From contig JAPLYO010000017.1 in assembly GCA_026395555.1 (NCBI GenBank), positions 1 to 57,083 of the forward strand: DNA of 57,083 nt. Direction: 5' to 3'. The stretch comes from Candidatus Peregrinibacteria bacterium. GTDB taxonomy: Bacteria; Patescibacteriota; Gracilibacteria; UBA1369; UBA12463. Position numbers and translations under genes: made by a program. Within the stretch, counting starts at the first letter, position 1. Each line of letters starts with the position of its first letter. Shown here one piece after another: positions 39,152 to 48,800 of this stretch. Below the pieces are notes generated by a model, which saw nothing but the letters and a program-made list of their open reading frames with translations, had not been told where the DNA came from and made no database searches.

Positions 39152-41920
39152 ATGAAAATCTCCCTCAACTGGCTCAAAAAATTCGTAGAAATTCCCGTTA
39201 TTGAAAACTATAACAACATGGTTGTAGGAAAAGTAATGGAGCTACAAAAGCATCCAAATGCGGAAAAACTCAATGTTGCCATGGTTGATATCGGAATAGA
39301 GCAAATTCAAATTGTCTGCGGTGGAGTAAATCTAGAGAAAGGACAAACGGTTCCAGTAGCACTTATAGGAGCTATTATGCCAAACGGAATGAAAATAGAA
39401 CCCGTAAATCTTCGCGGGGTAGAAAGTAATGGAATGATCTGTGCAAAAGAAGAGCTCAATCTTGGGCCAAATGGACCAAAAGAAATTATGGTACTGGATT
39501 CAAATCTACAAGCCGGAACGCCGCTTACAGAAGCATTTAAAATGAAAGGGTATACTGTACCGCAACTTCAAGAACTTTTCACCATTCGCACGGCGGAAGT
39601 AGAGGCTATTGAAAAACCGGGCGAAAAATTACAAAATGTAGTAACAGGAAAAATAGTGGCATTTGAAAAAATAGCCGATAGCGACAAGCTTCACCGAGCT
39701 ACTATTGATATTGGCAGCAAAAAAATACAACTTATTTTTGGATCAGTACATGAAGTAAAAACGGGATGGGTTGTCCCAATTGCCCTTCCTGGAGCCATAA
39801 TGGCGAATGGAATAATGATCAAAAAAACAAAAATACATGGCATAGAGTCAGAAGGGATGATTGCAGATGACAAAGAGTTAGGTATCGAAAATACCAGCGA
39901 AGGGTTGACCATATTTCCCCCAAAGACAGCTCTTGGAATGCCAATTGCCGATGCGCTCGACCTTGAAGATACTATATTTATAATGGATAACAAGTCACTA
40001 ACGCACCGTCCAGATCTCTGGGGCCATTATGGAATAGCGCGGGAGTTCTCGGCTATATTAGGAACCAAAATAAAACCATACGAGAAAGCCGTTCAGCTAG
40101 CCAAAGAAAAGGATATTCCAATAATAAAATCTCCTCTTAATATCACGATCGTAGACAAAGAAATTTGCCCACGGTTCACATCATGCATTATAAAAAATAT
40201 AAAAGTAGAAGAGTCTCCGCAGTGGCTAAAAAGCGATCTCGTAAAAGTTGGAATTCGCCCTGTAAATAACATCGTAGATATCACCAACCACATCATGCTC
40301 GGGCTCGGACAGCCGATGCACGCCTATGATAGGAAAATGGTGGAAACCGATACGCTCGAAGTACGATATGCCAAAAAGGGCGAGTTCATCGAGACGATTG
40401 ACCATAAACATCATGACCTCTCAGAAGAAGATCCGATAATTACGAATGGGAAACATGTTCTCACAATAGCGGGAGTAATGGGTGGAGCCTATTCAGAGAT
40501 TTCCGAGCATACGACAGAAATTATTCTCGAGAGTGCGAACTGGCAACCGGCAGTAGTACGAAAAGCATCACAACGTAATGGTTTACGAACCGAAGCCGTA
40601 CAGCGCTTCGAGAAATCCATCGATTCAGAGATGGCAATCACCGGACTTCTTCGCGCAATCGCACTGGTCAAAAAGCTCTGCCCAAAGGCAGAATTAGAGG
40701 GTGGCCTGGTCGATGACTACTCGGAAAAAGTAGCAACAAAAGTTATCGTGGTTCGACCCGAACGCATTCAGCAAAAGATTGGAGCGATCGTGACGACCAA
40801 TGAGATGAAGGACATTCTGAAACGATTAGGATTTGGCGTTGCATCTGCTCCGAATAAATCACTTTCAATCACAGTGCCGTCCTGGCGCGCGACCAAAGAC
40901 ATCGCCACGGAAGACGACATAGTAGAGGAAGTCGCGCGCATGCACGGCTACGAAAACATCCCTACGCCTCTCCCAACCCTTCCAACCAAGCTCCCTGAAG
41001 AAAATATTCTTCGCACCCTCGAACACAAATCCCGGACCATTCTTTCAGGACTTCTCAATATGAACGAGGTTTACAACTACTCGTTCTACAGTGGCGCCGA
41101 TCTCGCAAATGCCCTCCTCCCGGAAGAACTCCACCTCAAACCTCAGAACTTCCTCTCGACCGACCAGACCCATTTGCGCATATCGCTCGTTCCGAACATT
41201 CTCAAAAATATTCACGACAATCTTCGCTTCAAAAAGAGCTTCAGCATCTACGAAATCGGCCACACCTACAATGAAGAACACGCATTTTTCCCACGTGAAG
41301 ACGTCTGGATCACCGGCGCAATCGTGACCAACACAACTGAAAATCCAAATTCAATTCCTCTCCTCGACGCCAAAGGAATCGCAGAAACCTATATGCAAAA
41401 TATCGGGGCACCAATACAAGAGTGGAAGAAAGACGGGTTAACGCTACAACTCGCTCACCCGCACAACTCTCTCGCCATGTTCTCACCTTCAGAGAGACTG
41501 ATAGCCCGTTGCTATGATCTCAATCCCATTATCACGAAAAAATTCGACCTCGAGGGACCGCACAAAATAGCTATATTCGAGCTAAATCTCTCTCAACTTT
41601 CTCAGGAAAAACTCCTCGAAAGAAAATACCAACCAATCCCCCGTCATCCGGGAATCGAGTTCGACCTCGCCATTCTCATCGACAAGAAAATTCCATCCAT
41701 TCAACTCAAAAAGGCAATCGAAAGCGCTATGCCTGAGCTTATCAAATACGCCACACTCTTCGACCAATACGAAGGTCCGAACGTCGACCCTTCAAAAAAA
41801 TCCCTCGCCTACCGCATCCTTCTCCAATCCGACGACCGCACTCTCACCGAGGACGACATGACCAAAGCTCAAAAGGTCATCATGGAAAATATCGCAGCCA
41901 TAGGAGGCATGTTACGCTAA
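39152..41920 (+). CDS. pheT: Phenylalanyl-tRNA synthetase beta subunit with extra tRNA-binding domain
   Basis: PheT binds tRNA-Phe and edits mischarged Tyr-tRNA. At 922 residues it is about 120 longer than usual. The excess is a second EMAPII-like tRNA-binding OB domain: copy one at about residues 22-128 (GKVMELQKHPNAEKL ... RGVESNGMICAKEEL), copy two at 161-270 (GKIVAFEKIADSDKL ... HGIESEGMIADDKEL). Copy one breaks up the normal N-terminal module, whose halves are residues 1-16 and about 142-158, so it is an insertion. Copy two has lost the IVCG motif (it reads LIFG). B3/B4 editing, B5, the class II-like core and the C-terminal FDX-ACB domain are then present in order. Confidence 0.95.
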   Translation: MKISLNWLKKFVEIPVIENYNNMVVGKVMELQKHPNAEKLNVAMVDIGIEQIQIVCGGVNLEKGQTVPVALIGAIMPNGMKIEPVNLRGVESNGMICAKEELNLGPNGPKEIMVLDSNLQAGTPLTEAFKMKGYTVPQLQELFTIRTAEVEAIEKPGEKLQNVVTGKIVAFEKIADSDKLHRATIDIGSKKIQLIFGSVHEVKTGWVVPIALPGAIMANGIMIKKTKIHGIESEGMIADDKELGIENTSEGLTIFPPKTALGMPIADALDLEDTIFIMDNKSLTHRPDLWGHYGIAREFSAILGTKIKPYEKAVQLAKEKDIPIIKSPLNITIVDKEICPRFTSCIIKNIKVEESPQWLKSDLVKVGIRPVNNIVDITNHIMLGLGQPMHAYDRKMVETDTLEVRYAKKGEFIETIDHKHHDLSEEDPIITNGKHVLTIAGVMGGAYSEISEHTTEIILESANWQPAVVRKASQRNGLRTEAVQRFEKSIDSEMAITGLLRAIALVKKLCPKAELEGGLVDDYSEKVATKVIVVRPERIQQKIGAIVTTNEMKDILKRLGFGVASAPNKSLSITVPSWRATKDIATEDDIVEEVARMHGYENIPTPLPTLPTKLPEENILRTLEHKSRTILSGLLNMNEVYNYSFYSGADLANALLPEELHLKPQNFLSTDQTHLRISLVPNILKNIHDNLRFKKSFSIYEIGHTYNEEHAFFPREDVWITGAIVTNTTENPNSIPLLDAKGIAETYMQNIGAPIQEWKKDGLTLQLAHPHNSLAMFSPSERLIARCYDLNPIITKKFDLEGPHKIAIFELNLSQLSQEKLLERKYQPIPRHPGIEFDLAILIDKKIPSIQLKKAIESAMPELIKYATLFDQYEGPNVDPSKKSLAYRILLQSDDRTLTEDDMTKAQKVIMENIAAIGGMLR

Positions 41921-41942
41921 ATAGAGGCACCTGGACGTTAGA

Positions 41943-41971
41943 TTGCTTATTTTATAATATTATGTTATAAT
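41943..41971 (+). promoter_or_regulatory. Promoter of the 42002 gene
   Basis: TTGCTT (41943-41948), a 17-bp spacer and an extended -10 TGTTATAAT (TATAAT 41966-41971) predict a 24-nt leader. The core TGTTATAATACAA is the same as at 3260-3272. Confidence 0.7.
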
Positions 41972-42001
41972 ACAAGCAATAAATCTTTAAAACAAAAAAG
42001 T

Positions 42002-42307
42002 ATGGGCAAAAAGTTCTATATTATTGTCTCAGGCGTTGCCGTCGCGGCAGTCGTCGTAATCGCCATAGTCACACAAGGTGGTCTTCTCAAGGGAAGCTTC
42101 GTTGGTCCATTAAGCGGTCCATGTAACAAGCCCCTTAGTTCACCAGTATCCGGAGAAAGAGGACGTGGCAGCTATCCAGTTTCAAGTACAAACCCATGCT
42201 TACCTAACCTCAGAGACGAGAGAACGATTAACAAATATATCCCACCTCAGGTACCAGTAGAGAAAAAAATTGCGCCTATAAACGTAATTCAGACTCGACG
42301 TAGATAA
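42002..42307 (+). CDS. Small membrane-anchored protein, unknown
   Basis: This 101-residue protein has one N-terminal hydrophobic segment (about residues 6-25, YIIVSGVAVAAVVVIAIVTQ). A Gly/Pro/Ser-rich extracytoplasmic tail follows with two cysteines and a basic end (QTRRR). It resembles the 3583 protein in size and layout, a membrane anchor plus low-complexity tail, though its tail is not a perfect repeat. A strong promoter of the same type precedes both. No family is recognised. Confidence 0.65.
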   Translation: MGKKFYIIVSGVAVAAVVVIAIVTQGGLLKGSFVGPLSGPCNKPLSSPVSGERGRGSYPVSSTNPCLPNLRDERTINKYIPPQVPVEKKIAPINVIQTRRR

Positions 42308-42333
42308 AGAAAAGATACATTTAGGAATTCACC

Positions 42334-43779
42334 TTAGAGCCGTTCATCCAGAAGTCGAACAATTGTATCGATAACCGGGTGAACGGTCATTCCTATTTCC
42401 TCACTAGGAACGTGATGATGGAAGATATGAACACTGAAAAGAATAGTATCGCGACCTCTCGGTATCTTTCCCGATAAACTCGAGGCAAAATCATGGGTAC
42501 CGGTCTTAGCGACAACCTGATCAGGGATTGGAGCGCTTAAAAAACGATATCGAAGAGTTCCCTCGTTGTTTGAAGTAGGAAAAGCATTCCAATAAACATC
42601 TTTCCAGGGCTGTTTATTCACATATTCAAAAAGTCGCAAAATAGCCCTACCCGTAATGCGAGAGGAGGGCGACATACCCGAACCATCACGTCCCACGAAG
42701 TCCTCAGGCGCAATACCGACCTCTTTCATCAGAAACATACGCAAAAGCTCGACTCCCTTTGCCTGACTTCCATTCTCGCGCGACGTTGAATTACTCTCCT
42801 CGCCAAGTGTTCGTATAAGCGTCTCTCCATAGTTATTTTTACTAAAGGTAAGCATGAGTCTCACAATTTCCCGAAGAGGAGCCGATTTATGTTGATACAT
42901 AAGTTTTTTTACAGGATGTTGAGTTAACAGTCTAACCTTGGACTGCGAGCTAATGACGCCGAGCAGTACCAACTCCTGCTTAAATGTTTTAGCTGTTATC
43001 AAGCTCGGGTTTTCCATGTTCACTGACGTGGCAAAATTATTATCACCAGAAGTCTCACCAGAAAGCGTAATAACGCCATCCTTCGACATCACGGTACGCA
43101 CCGTATATGGCGGAGCGTGATTAACAAGAATACGCGTATCCATAACTGGAGAATACTGCTGAAAAGCAGCAGTATTTATGTGTAAATTATTTTTCTTTGC
43201 ACTACCGGTTCCACTGATATAGAGAATATTATCGTCCATCTGAAGGGCCGAAATAGGTACACCGAAATGAATGTCCTTCCACTCGACCTTCCAGTCGGGG
43301 CCGTAAGGTTCGCCATGAAAGAAACTATCATCATAATAAATATCCCCTGTGATGTGCGGATTTATTTTCTGTATATCTTTTGCCATCGCTTGAATATCTT
43401 CCCAGTGAAACGTGGGGTCTCCACGACCCTCGATAATCAAACTTTGTCTACCATGGTCAATAAAAGTATAGAAATTTGTCATAAAAACAAAATCAGCACC
43501 AAGGTAATGAAGGCTTGCAGCTGCGGTTAAAAGCTTATAATTTGATCCAGGATGAATAAGCGACGATGAATTTTCATTGATAACACTATCGTCAGACCCC
43601 TCATATTTTGCATCAACAACGACAGTACTCCCCTCAAATCCAGGAAGAGTTTGAATCTGTTGAATCATACTTTTAATACTCGCGACCTTAACGATAGGAA
43701 TAACAACATAAAAAGATACCCCAACCACAAGAGCAATGACGAGAAATAAGAAAATGCTTCTTTGAACTATTATTTTCAT
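42334..43779 (-). CDS. D-Ala-D-Ala carboxypeptidase/endopeptidase, PBP4 (S13) family
   Basis: This 481-residue enzyme trims peptidoglycan peptides outside the membrane. An N-terminal signal anchor (residues 9-30) precedes the S13 fold. The three active-site motifs are present: SxxK in PGSNYKLL, SxN in FSKNNYGETL and KTG in VAKTGTHD, with GRDGSGMS typical of PBP4/DacB. The domain between the first two motifs is shorter than in E. coli PBP4. It is divergent from the O-antigen-ligase-like gene at 43852 and close to PBP1A, so the region is a cell-wall locus. Confidence 0.93.
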   Translation of the reverse strand: MKIIVQRSIFLFLVIALVVGVSFYVVIPIVKVASIKSMIQQIQTLPGFEGSTVVVDAKYEGSDDSVINENSSSLIHPGSNYKLLTAAASLHYLGADFVFMTNFYTFIDHGRQSLIIEGRGDPTFHWEDIQAMAKDIQKINPHITGDIYYDDSFFHGEPYGPDWKVEWKDIHFGVPISALQMDDNILYISGTGSAKKNNLHINTAAFQQYSPVMDTRILVNHAPPYTVRTVMSKDGVITLSGETSGDNNFATSVNMENPSLITAKTFKQELVLLGVISSQSKVRLLTQHPVKKLMYQHKSAPLREIVRLMLTFSKNNYGETLIRTLGEESNSTSRENGSQAKGVELLRMFLMKEVGIAPEDFVGRDGSGMSPSSRITGRAILRLFEYVNKQPWKDVYWNAFPTSNNEGTLRYRFLSAPIPDQVVAKTGTHDFASSLSGKIPRGRDTILFSVHIFHHHVPSEEIGMTVHPVIDTIVRLLDERL

Positions 43780-43799
43780 AGCAATATAGCGTCAGTGCG

Positions 43800-43828
43800 T
43801 TGACTCCCTTAGTATACTTACCTATGAT
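43800..43828 (+). promoter_or_regulatory. Promoter of the 43852 gene
   Basis: TTGACT (43800-43805), a 17-bp spacer and TATGAT (43823-43828) predict a start near 43835 and a 17-nt leader. Confidence 0.65.
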
Positions 43829-43851
43829 AGACTTAATACAGTAAATATCAT

Positions 43852-45171
43852 ATGAGTATCCTCACTCGGCTACAAGCTACCATTCTCGGCATATTAGTTT
43901 GGGCAGCCGCATTATTTTTTGCGCCGTGGTTTTATATAGATTCTTTTGAGTATCCAAAGGCCATATTCCTTATCATCGCAACTGGGCTGCTTACTGTAAT
44001 CACCTTAGCTCAATTAATATTAGGCAATGCACCTTTTTCATGGAAAAAGATACCAATAGAAATCAAGCTTTTAGGCGGTATGGTTTTCGCTGAGTGTATC
44101 GCCTTCGCATTTTCCACAAATCATTCGCTCTCTCTGGCCGGAGCTCCATATCGATTTCAAGGGCTTATAGGAGAACTTACTCTTGCTGTCTTTTTCCTTA
44201 ATGCCATACATATTTTTAGAAATTTACTAAATGCGCCTGCCCAAAAAAAAACATCTCCTCTCAGGGATTTTTTTGCCTGGGTCGTTGGGTCCGCCGTCAT
44301 AACCTCTTGCGTATCCCTACTACCCTTTTTCATAGATACATCATTTTTAAGCCTAGCCGCATTTAAAAATCGAGCATATGGTACTTTTGGAAATCCAAAT
44401 TATCTTGCAGTGTTCCTCATCGGCCTCACACCATTATTAAGCATATTTTTCGCCTCAAAATACAGAATAGTTCGAGCAATTGCATATATCAGTTTTGCAA
44501 TTATTCTCGTAACATTGTTTTTAACAGGATGCCGAAGTGCCTGGATAGCATTGATAGCAGGGCTTGTTGTAGCGGCTATTCTGACTATTAAAAAAAAGAG
44601 GTCTTATAAAATGTTACTCATCATAAGTATTATTATTGCAATAATGATAAGTATTTTCGTTTTTCAGCGATACAATGAAACAAAAATTTTCCATCGCCTC
44701 TCATTGACAGAAGACAATACGGGATCAGTAACCACTCGTCTATACCTTCAAGAGGCCGGCCTAAAATTATTTCTAACAAGACCAGTGTTTGGCATAGGGC
44801 AAGACACAATCGTTGACCAGATTGAACCTTATCTTCCGGAATACCTAAAAGCGAATAGCGTTTTCTATATCGATAGAACGCACAATGAATTTCTTGATGT
44901 GCTCGTGATGCAGGGAATGGTGGGCTTTCTCGCTTATATATCTTTTTGGGTCGTACTTATTTGGAACGCGATGAAACACTATCTCCATAAAAAATACAAA
45001 AAGGACGAATCCGACAGAGAAAAAATATTCCTTCTCTGTTTAGCTTCAATTTTGGCGATACTTCTCTATTATGCCATGAATTTCGCCACCATTTCAGGAA
45101 ATATTTTGCTCTATTTACTTGCTGGCTACATCATTGCCGAACAGTATATCACCCCCTCTCGACAAAGCTGA
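43852..45171 (+). CDS. O-antigen ligase/polymerase-like membrane protein
   Basis: This 439-residue protein has about 10-12 membrane segments and a large extracytoplasmic loop with the Wzy_C-type motif THNEFLDVLVMQGMVGFLAY. The conserved Arg lies in LTGCRSAWIAL, and GTFGNPNYLAVFL follows the family pattern. Members transfer or polymerise lipid-linked glycans at the outer face of the membrane. In an organism without evident LPS genes it may attach glycans to proteins or wall polymers. A second member of the same family lies at 49722, and a GT2 enzyme lies at 12930. Confidence 0.88.
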   Translation: MSILTRLQATILGILVWAAALFFAPWFYIDSFEYPKAIFLIIATGLLTVITLAQLILGNAPFSWKKIPIEIKLLGGMVFAECIAFAFSTNHSLSLAGAPYRFQGLIGELTLAVFFLNAIHIFRNLLNAPAQKKTSPLRDFFAWVVGSAVITSCVSLLPFFIDTSFLSLAAFKNRAYGTFGNPNYLAVFLIGLTPLLSIFFASKYRIVRAIAYISFAIILVTLFLTGCRSAWIALIAGLVVAAILTIKKKRSYKMLLIISIIIAIMISIFVFQRYNETKIFHRLSLTEDNTGSVTTRLYLQEAGLKLFLTRPVFGIGQDTIVDQIEPYLPEYLKANSVFYIDRTHNEFLDVLVMQGMVGFLAYISFWVVLIWNAMKHYLHKKYKKDESDREKIFLLCLASILAILLYYAMNFATISGNILLYLLAGYIIAEQYITPSRQS

Positions 45172-45232
45172 TACCTCGAGGTACAATCTCACAGGTAACC
45201 AACCGCGACCAGAAGCGGTATATACTTAGAAC

Positions 45233-48148
45233 ATGGACCTACATAAAAAAATCCACGACCGGTACGAAGCCGCGATAGAAAAACGAGGAAGTGATATCTA
45301 CAAATCACACGCAACGCCTTGGCAACGATCCAAGCAGCCATGGAATGCTAAACGAGTCATGGCATGGCTCTTCACTTTGGCAGTCGCCGGAGTAGCAACG
45401 GGCATTTTTCTTTTATTTGCAGCGGTCGCCATTCTCTCTATCGGACTTCCTTCTGTTGATAATATCAGCTCGCAAGCCGCCCGAGCTACGGAAATTTATG
45501 ACCGTAACGGAGAACTGCTCTATACCATCTCAGGAGAAGAGAATAGAAAGTATGTCCCATATGATCAAATCTCTCCCAACCTCATTAACGCGACGATCGC
45601 CGTAGAAGACGATCAGTTTTGGCAGCACAAAGGTTTCGATATGACCGGTATCGCCGCAGCAGGACTATATGAAGTCTTCGGAATTGGCAAACAACGTGGT
45701 GGTTCGACTATCACGCAGCAATACGTAAAAAACGCCTTTCTGACATCAGAGAGAAGTATGACCCGTAAGCTCCGGGAGCTCATTATGGCCGTACGTCTCG
45801 AGCAAAAATATGACAAGAAAAAAATTCTCGAGTTATATCTCAATCAAATCCCGTACGGAAACAGCGCCTATGGAATTCAACGTGCTGCAGAAATTTATTT
45901 TGGGAAAAATGCCGCAGATCTCACACTCGCAGAGAGCGCTATTCTCGCCGGAATTCCACAAGCACCAAGCTACTACAACCCATACAGTACCCATAAAGAG
46001 AGCATTATAACCAAGACGTTTTCGCCTGAAGAGCTTGCATCCAGGAAGCTCTCATCAGCGGAAGATATCAATAAAAATGAGTACGTATACGGCTTGCTCG
46101 GAAAGACAAATATCATCGATGATCAGCACAAAATCTATATGCCTGGACGTGCAGATGTCGTCCTAAGACGTATGTTAGAGTTGGGATATATTACGCAGGC
46201 ACAAAAAGATGCAGCATGGCAAGGAACGCAAACGATCTCCTTCCTCCCATTCAAATACTCCATCAAGGCTCCACATTTCGTCTTCTATGTAAAAGACATT
46301 CTTGAACAGAAATACGGAAAAGAAATTCTCGAACGTGGGGGCTTAAAAGTCTACACAACTCTCGATTGGAAACTGCAACAGGTAGCGGAAAACGCCATAT
46401 CGAGCCGCGCCGAATCGAACGAAAAAAATTACAAAGCCACAAACGCGGCGGCCCTCTTCGCTGATCCTAAAACAGGACAAATCCTGACGATGGTCGGATC
46501 ACGCGACTACTTCAACAAAGACATCGACGGCAACGTCAACGTCACCACGCGCACACGACAACCGGGATCGGCATTCAAACCATTCGTATACGCTCAAGCC
46601 TTCTTGCGCCGTTATACGCCAGCCACCGTGCTCTACGATACACCAACAAAACTAGGTCCCGACACGCCACAAAATTACGACGGAACCTTCCAGGGTCCTA
46701 TGTCGATACGTCGAGCGCTCGGTCAGTCACGCAATATTCCTGCGATCAAGGCGTACTACCTCGGAGGAGAGCAGGGCGCCATTATCGACCTTGCAGAAAA
46801 AATGGGTATTACCACGCTCAGCAGAGATCATGACTATGGATACCCGCTTGCGATCGGAGCAGCAGAGGTGAAGATGACCGATATGGTTACCGCCTTCGGA
46901 ACTTTCGCCAACATGGGAAAGAGACCGGAACTTACACCTATTCTCAAGGTAGAAGATCATGATGGAAACGTTATTGATGAGTGGACACCGGACAGCACCA
47001 AGCAGTGGCAAGATGCCCTCGATCCCGAAGTTTCATACCTCATCGATAGCATTCTTTCCGATACATCAATCAAGCTAAGTCAAAATCTCACGATTCCAAA
47101 TCACACCGTTGCGACCAAGACGGGAACATCGACGAATAAAACAAAATCAAAAGGATCTGCCTATCCAATGGATTTGTGGGTTATGGGATATACACCAAGC
47201 ATCGTAGGATCAGTCTGGGTTGGTAATAACCGTGGCGATCCACTCGGAGCAAACGCCGATGGCTCAAACGTTTCAGCTCCTATCTGGAAAGACATTATGA
47301 CCGCATATCTCAAGGACAAACCCGAGGAGCCATTCCCACGCCCAGAAGGCATCAAAGAGGTAACCGTGTCGTCAGCGACGGGACTTCTTCCAAACGAAAA
47401 CACTCCAAAAGAAAATCTTCGCACGGAAGTATTCGCCAGCTTCGCGATTCCTACGGAGATAGAAAAAGCCTTCTCCAAGGCAAAAATAGACAAACGAAAC
47501 GACCTGCTTGCCAACGACTTCTGTCCTCCTGAGATGGTCGAAGATCGCGTCTTCCAATCACACAGCGACCCAATCGACAGAAAAGACTGGCAAGATGGCG
47601 TCGACCAATATTACGGCAGCATAAAGAAAAAAGCAGAAACACCTGCTGATCCTGCAGATCCAAATGCGCCAGCGGCAGCAATCATTAGCGAATCGACCGG
47701 CTCGGCCCCTACCGAGGCCTCGCCCCTCTGCACCCAAGAAGCCCAGGCCAAGACTCCAACCGTTGCAATCATCTCTCCTTCTGCATTCTCAACCATCGCG
47801 GGCGGCACGATCGACGTAGCGATAACCTACTCAGCCCCAGCCGGCATTCAAGACGTCACCTATATATTCGACAAACTCCCACGAGCCGTAAAAAGCTCCA
47901 AACCTTTCGAGACCGCTACAATCAAAGTTCCTAAGTTCGTAAAACCCGGCACCGTCTACGACCTCAAGGTAAAAGTCACCGACAAGAACCAATACAGCGG
48001 ATACGCCACCATTCAGGTCAAAATCGCCGACGCAAACAATCCAGCAGACAACAACCCTCAAGCCTCCACCTGGCCCATCGCTCCAGCAGGAACCACACTA
48101 ATACCCTCAAGTCCTGCCGACTTGAAGCTCCTGTTCCCAAAACAGTAG
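45233..48148 (+). CDS. Class A penicillin-binding protein (PBP1A-like)
   Basis: This bifunctional peptidoglycan synthase has 971 residues. A cytoplasmic tail and one membrane helix (about 44-70) precede the GT51 glycosyltransferase, with EDDQFWQHKGFD, GGSTITQQYVKN and RKLRELIMAVRLE. The transpeptidase has SxxK in GSAFKPF, SxN in GQSRNIP and KTG in ATKTGTST. An Ig-like or Big-type domain fills the last 110 residues (TVAIISPSAFSTIAGGTIDVAIT...). A TATACT at 45221-45226 ends six bases before the ATG, so the message may be leaderless, although no good -35 is present. A 12-bp palindrome, TACCTCGAGGTA, lies just upstream. Together with PBP4 it makes cell-wall synthesis and trimming a theme of this locus. 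Confidence 0.96.
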   Translation: MDLHKKIHDRYEAAIEKRGSDIYKSHATPWQRSKQPWNAKRVMAWLFTLAVAGVATGIFLLFAAVAILSIGLPSVDNISSQAARATEIYDRNGELLYTISGEENRKYVPYDQISPNLINATIAVEDDQFWQHKGFDMTGIAAAGLYEVFGIGKQRGGSTITQQYVKNAFLTSERSMTRKLRELIMAVRLEQKYDKKKILELYLNQIPYGNSAYGIQRAAEIYFGKNAADLTLAESAILAGIPQAPSYYNPYSTHKESIITKTFSPEELASRKLSSAEDINKNEYVYGLLGKTNIIDDQHKIYMPGRADVVLRRMLELGYITQAQKDAAWQGTQTISFLPFKYSIKAPHFVFYVKDILEQKYGKEILERGGLKVYTTLDWKLQQVAENAISSRAESNEKNYKATNAAALFADPKTGQILTMVGSRDYFNKDIDGNVNVTTRTRQPGSAFKPFVYAQAFLRRYTPATVLYDTPTKLGPDTPQNYDGTFQGPMSIRRALGQSRNIPAIKAYYLGGEQGAIIDLAEKMGITTLSRDHDYGYPLAIGAAEVKMTDMVTAFGTFANMGKRPELTPILKVEDHDGNVIDEWTPDSTKQWQDALDPEVSYLIDSILSDTSIKLSQNLTIPNHTVATKTGTSTNKTKSKGSAYPMDLWVMGYTPSIVGSVWVGNNRGDPLGANADGSNVSAPIWKDIMTAYLKDKPEEPFPRPEGIKEVTVSSATGLLPNENTPKENLRTEVFASFAIPTEIEKAFSKAKIDKRNDLLANDFCPPEMVEDRVFQSHSDPIDRKDWQDGVDQYYGSIKKKAETPADPADPNAPAAAIISESTGSAPTEASPLCTQEAQAKTPTVAIISPSAFSTIAGGTIDVAITYSAPAGIQDVTYIFDKLPRAVKSSKPFETATIKVPKFVKPGTVYDLKVKVTDKNQYSGYATIQVKIADANNPADNNPQASTWPIAPAGTTLIPSSPADLKLLFPKQ

Positions 48149-48198
48149 TAAATAATGGTCTATCTCAAAGCCAACTCAGTTTCAAACTGAGACAGTAT

Positions 48199-48226
48199 TT
48201 GACATATAATAAATATATAATATAAT
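48199..48226 (+). promoter_or_regulatory. Consensus promoter of the 48252 lipoprotein
   Basis: A perfect TTGACA (48199-48204), a 16-bp spacer and a perfect TATAAT (48221-48226) make this the closest match to consensus in the window. A CTCAGT/ACTGAG hairpin lies just upstream. Confidence 0.85.
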
Positions 48227-48251
48227 TAGAAACCTATAATCTACATTATAT

Positions 48252-48782
48252 ATGAAAGGACGACTCGCGACCATCGGGCTTACAGCAATCACGGCACTCA
48301 GCAGCTGTACGCCACAGAGTAGAGGAAATAGACAACAGCTAGAGACAGAAGCTCAGGGTCAGACAGCTCAACTCCTTTTCCAGTGTCAAACGACAAACGA
48401 TAAGTTAATAGGAACAATAAATGACAATAAGAAATTGAGAGAAAAAGAGGAAGCGCTTCAGGGGGAAAAAGAAGAATTACACCTAAGAACACAAGCATCA
48501 ATACTGGGAATTACTGCAAAAATAGCCTCTGACGTCAATCGAGCATGCGATGGAGATTTTTTCTATTTCCAAATAATGAAGGGAGGCACTGAAAATTATG
48601 GAATAAAAAAAAGACACTGGGGATTCATTCGATCCCAGACGATGACAGACCAAGATTACGAATGTATCGGAAAAGCAATTGCCACGGGAAACGCAGATCT
48701 TCAGGCAGAGCTTCCAACCTGCGAAACTAAAATGCAAAACCGGGATGAGGAGCTTGGAATTGCCGTAGAATGCATGTACTAA
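48252..48782 (+). CDS. Predicted lipoprotein with coiled coil
   Basis: This 176-residue protein has a lipoprotein signal with lipobox LSSC at residues 16-19. A Gln/Glu/Lys-rich predicted coiled coil follows (about residues 24-80, including NDNKKLREKEEALQGEKEEL), then a small domain with five cysteines. It should be secreted and lipid-anchored. The perfect-consensus promoter suggests high expression. No family is recognised. It stands alone between PBP1A and a convergent HAD phosphatase, and could belong to the envelope theme. Confidence 0.7.
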   Translation: MKGRLATIGLTAITALSSCTPQSRGNRQQLETEAQGQTAQLLFQCQTTNDKLIGTINDNKKLREKEEALQGEKEELHLRTQASILGITAKIASDVNRACDGDFFYFQIMKGGTENYGIKKRHWGFIRSQTMTDQDYECIGKAIATGNADLQAELPTCETKMQNRDEELGIAVECMY

Positions 48783-48800
48783 AACGCGCGGAATGAGCGA

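Noticed and set aside
48165-48198. Intrinsic terminator after the PBP1A gene
   Set aside because: A CTCAGT/ACTGAG hairpin is present, but no proper T-tract follows and it merges into the next promoter.
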